Positions 63,979-64,000 of a stretch of DNA of 64,000 bases are shown here, piece by piece. Within the stretch, counting starts at the first letter, position 1; every line of letters begins with the position of its first letter. A model generated the notes under the pieces. It did not search any database. It saw only the letters and a list, made by a program, of their open reading frames with translations, and had not been told where the DNA came from. This DNA comes from Pseudomonadota bacterium (lineage in GTDB: Bacteria; Pseudomonadota; Gammaproteobacteria; Xanthomonadales; Xanthomonadaceae). The translations under genes were made by a program, and so were the position numbers. The stretch spans positions 1-64,000 of the forward strand of contig JAFEEL010000020.1 in NCBI GenBank assembly GCA_018241125.1, read 5' to 3'.

Positions 63979-64000
63979 TCAGAACTTCCAGTTCACCTCG
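63979..64000 (-). CDS. C-terminal end of a probable outer-membrane protein
   Basis: Only the last six codons and the stop are in the window: EVNWKF. A final Phe after alternating polar and aromatic residues is the usual C-terminal signal of outer-membrane beta-barrel proteins such as porins and TonB-dependent receptors. The 3' context (16 bp to the multi-hairpin element, then a terminator on the same strand) supports a gene ending here. Identity cannot be given. Confidence 0.45.

Overview
The window is GC-rich DNA from a gammaproteobacterium, most likely of the order Lysobacterales (Xanthomonadales). The parA/parB/glycosyltransferase/LABN-domain neighbourhood, erpA next to a coiled-coil membrane protein, ampE, a degenerate GGDEF/EAL protein beside a hybrid histidine kinase, and the many interspersed palindromic repeats all fit that order. 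No rRNA or tRNA gene was recognised. The assignment is inference from gene content and order; no database was searched.

Layout. 1-8 kb: the cbb3 oxidase operon ccoNOQP, a small membrane protein at the place of FixH, ccoI, ccoS and a TauE/SafE-type membrane protein, behind an FNR/Anr box. 8-17 kb: aceE, an O-acetyltransferase, the malic enzyme maeB, a FitAB-like toxin-antitoxin pair and a sulfotransferase. 17-23 kb: an rRNA pseudouridine synthase and then a compact type II-C CRISPR-Cas9 locus. That locus has a tracrRNA gene antisense to and just upstream of cas9, a 1218-residue Cas9 with all catalytic residues present, and a 17-repeat array transcribed towards cas9. No cas1, cas2 or other cas gene is in the window. 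23-37 kb: a PIN toxin-antitoxin pair, a QEGLA-motif peptidase-like protein, rsgA, an aminotransferase, an SGNH hydrolase, an acyl-CoA dehydrogenase, brnTA, an LABN protein and glycosyltransferase, parB-parA-rsmG, hicAB and a PIN module with a frameshifted toxin. 37-48 kb: an oligopeptide-type ABC transporter, a lipoprotein, a thioesterase, hemD-hemX-hemY, fadI, a protein of unknown function and hemB. 48-64 kb: aroE, a cysteine-cluster protein, a DUF3667 protein, a gamma-carbonic anhydrase, coniferyl aldehyde dehydrogenase, an MFS pump, ampE, erpA, hemJ, a REC-GGDEF-EAL protein with a hybrid histidine kinase, rppH and the last codons of a probable outer-membrane protein.

Two things stand out. 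The first is the self-contained Cas9 locus, whose tracrRNA promoter overlaps the cas9 ribosome-binding site. The second is a family of about 150-bp multi-hairpin elements, with four copies in 64 kb. Each copy lies downstream of a gene in the same orientation and is built from up to five hairpins. Their stems differ between copies but stay paired, while the loops (including GNRA tetraloops) are conserved. I do not recognise this family, and it looks like a structured RNA element.

The genome is also heavily seeded with other repeats. Several run in frame through coding sequences (ccoI, ccoS, aceE, the pseudouridine synthase and the ABC permease), adding low-complexity protein segments. Five toxin-antitoxin modules lie within 22 kb, three of them with promoters that predict leaderless transcripts.
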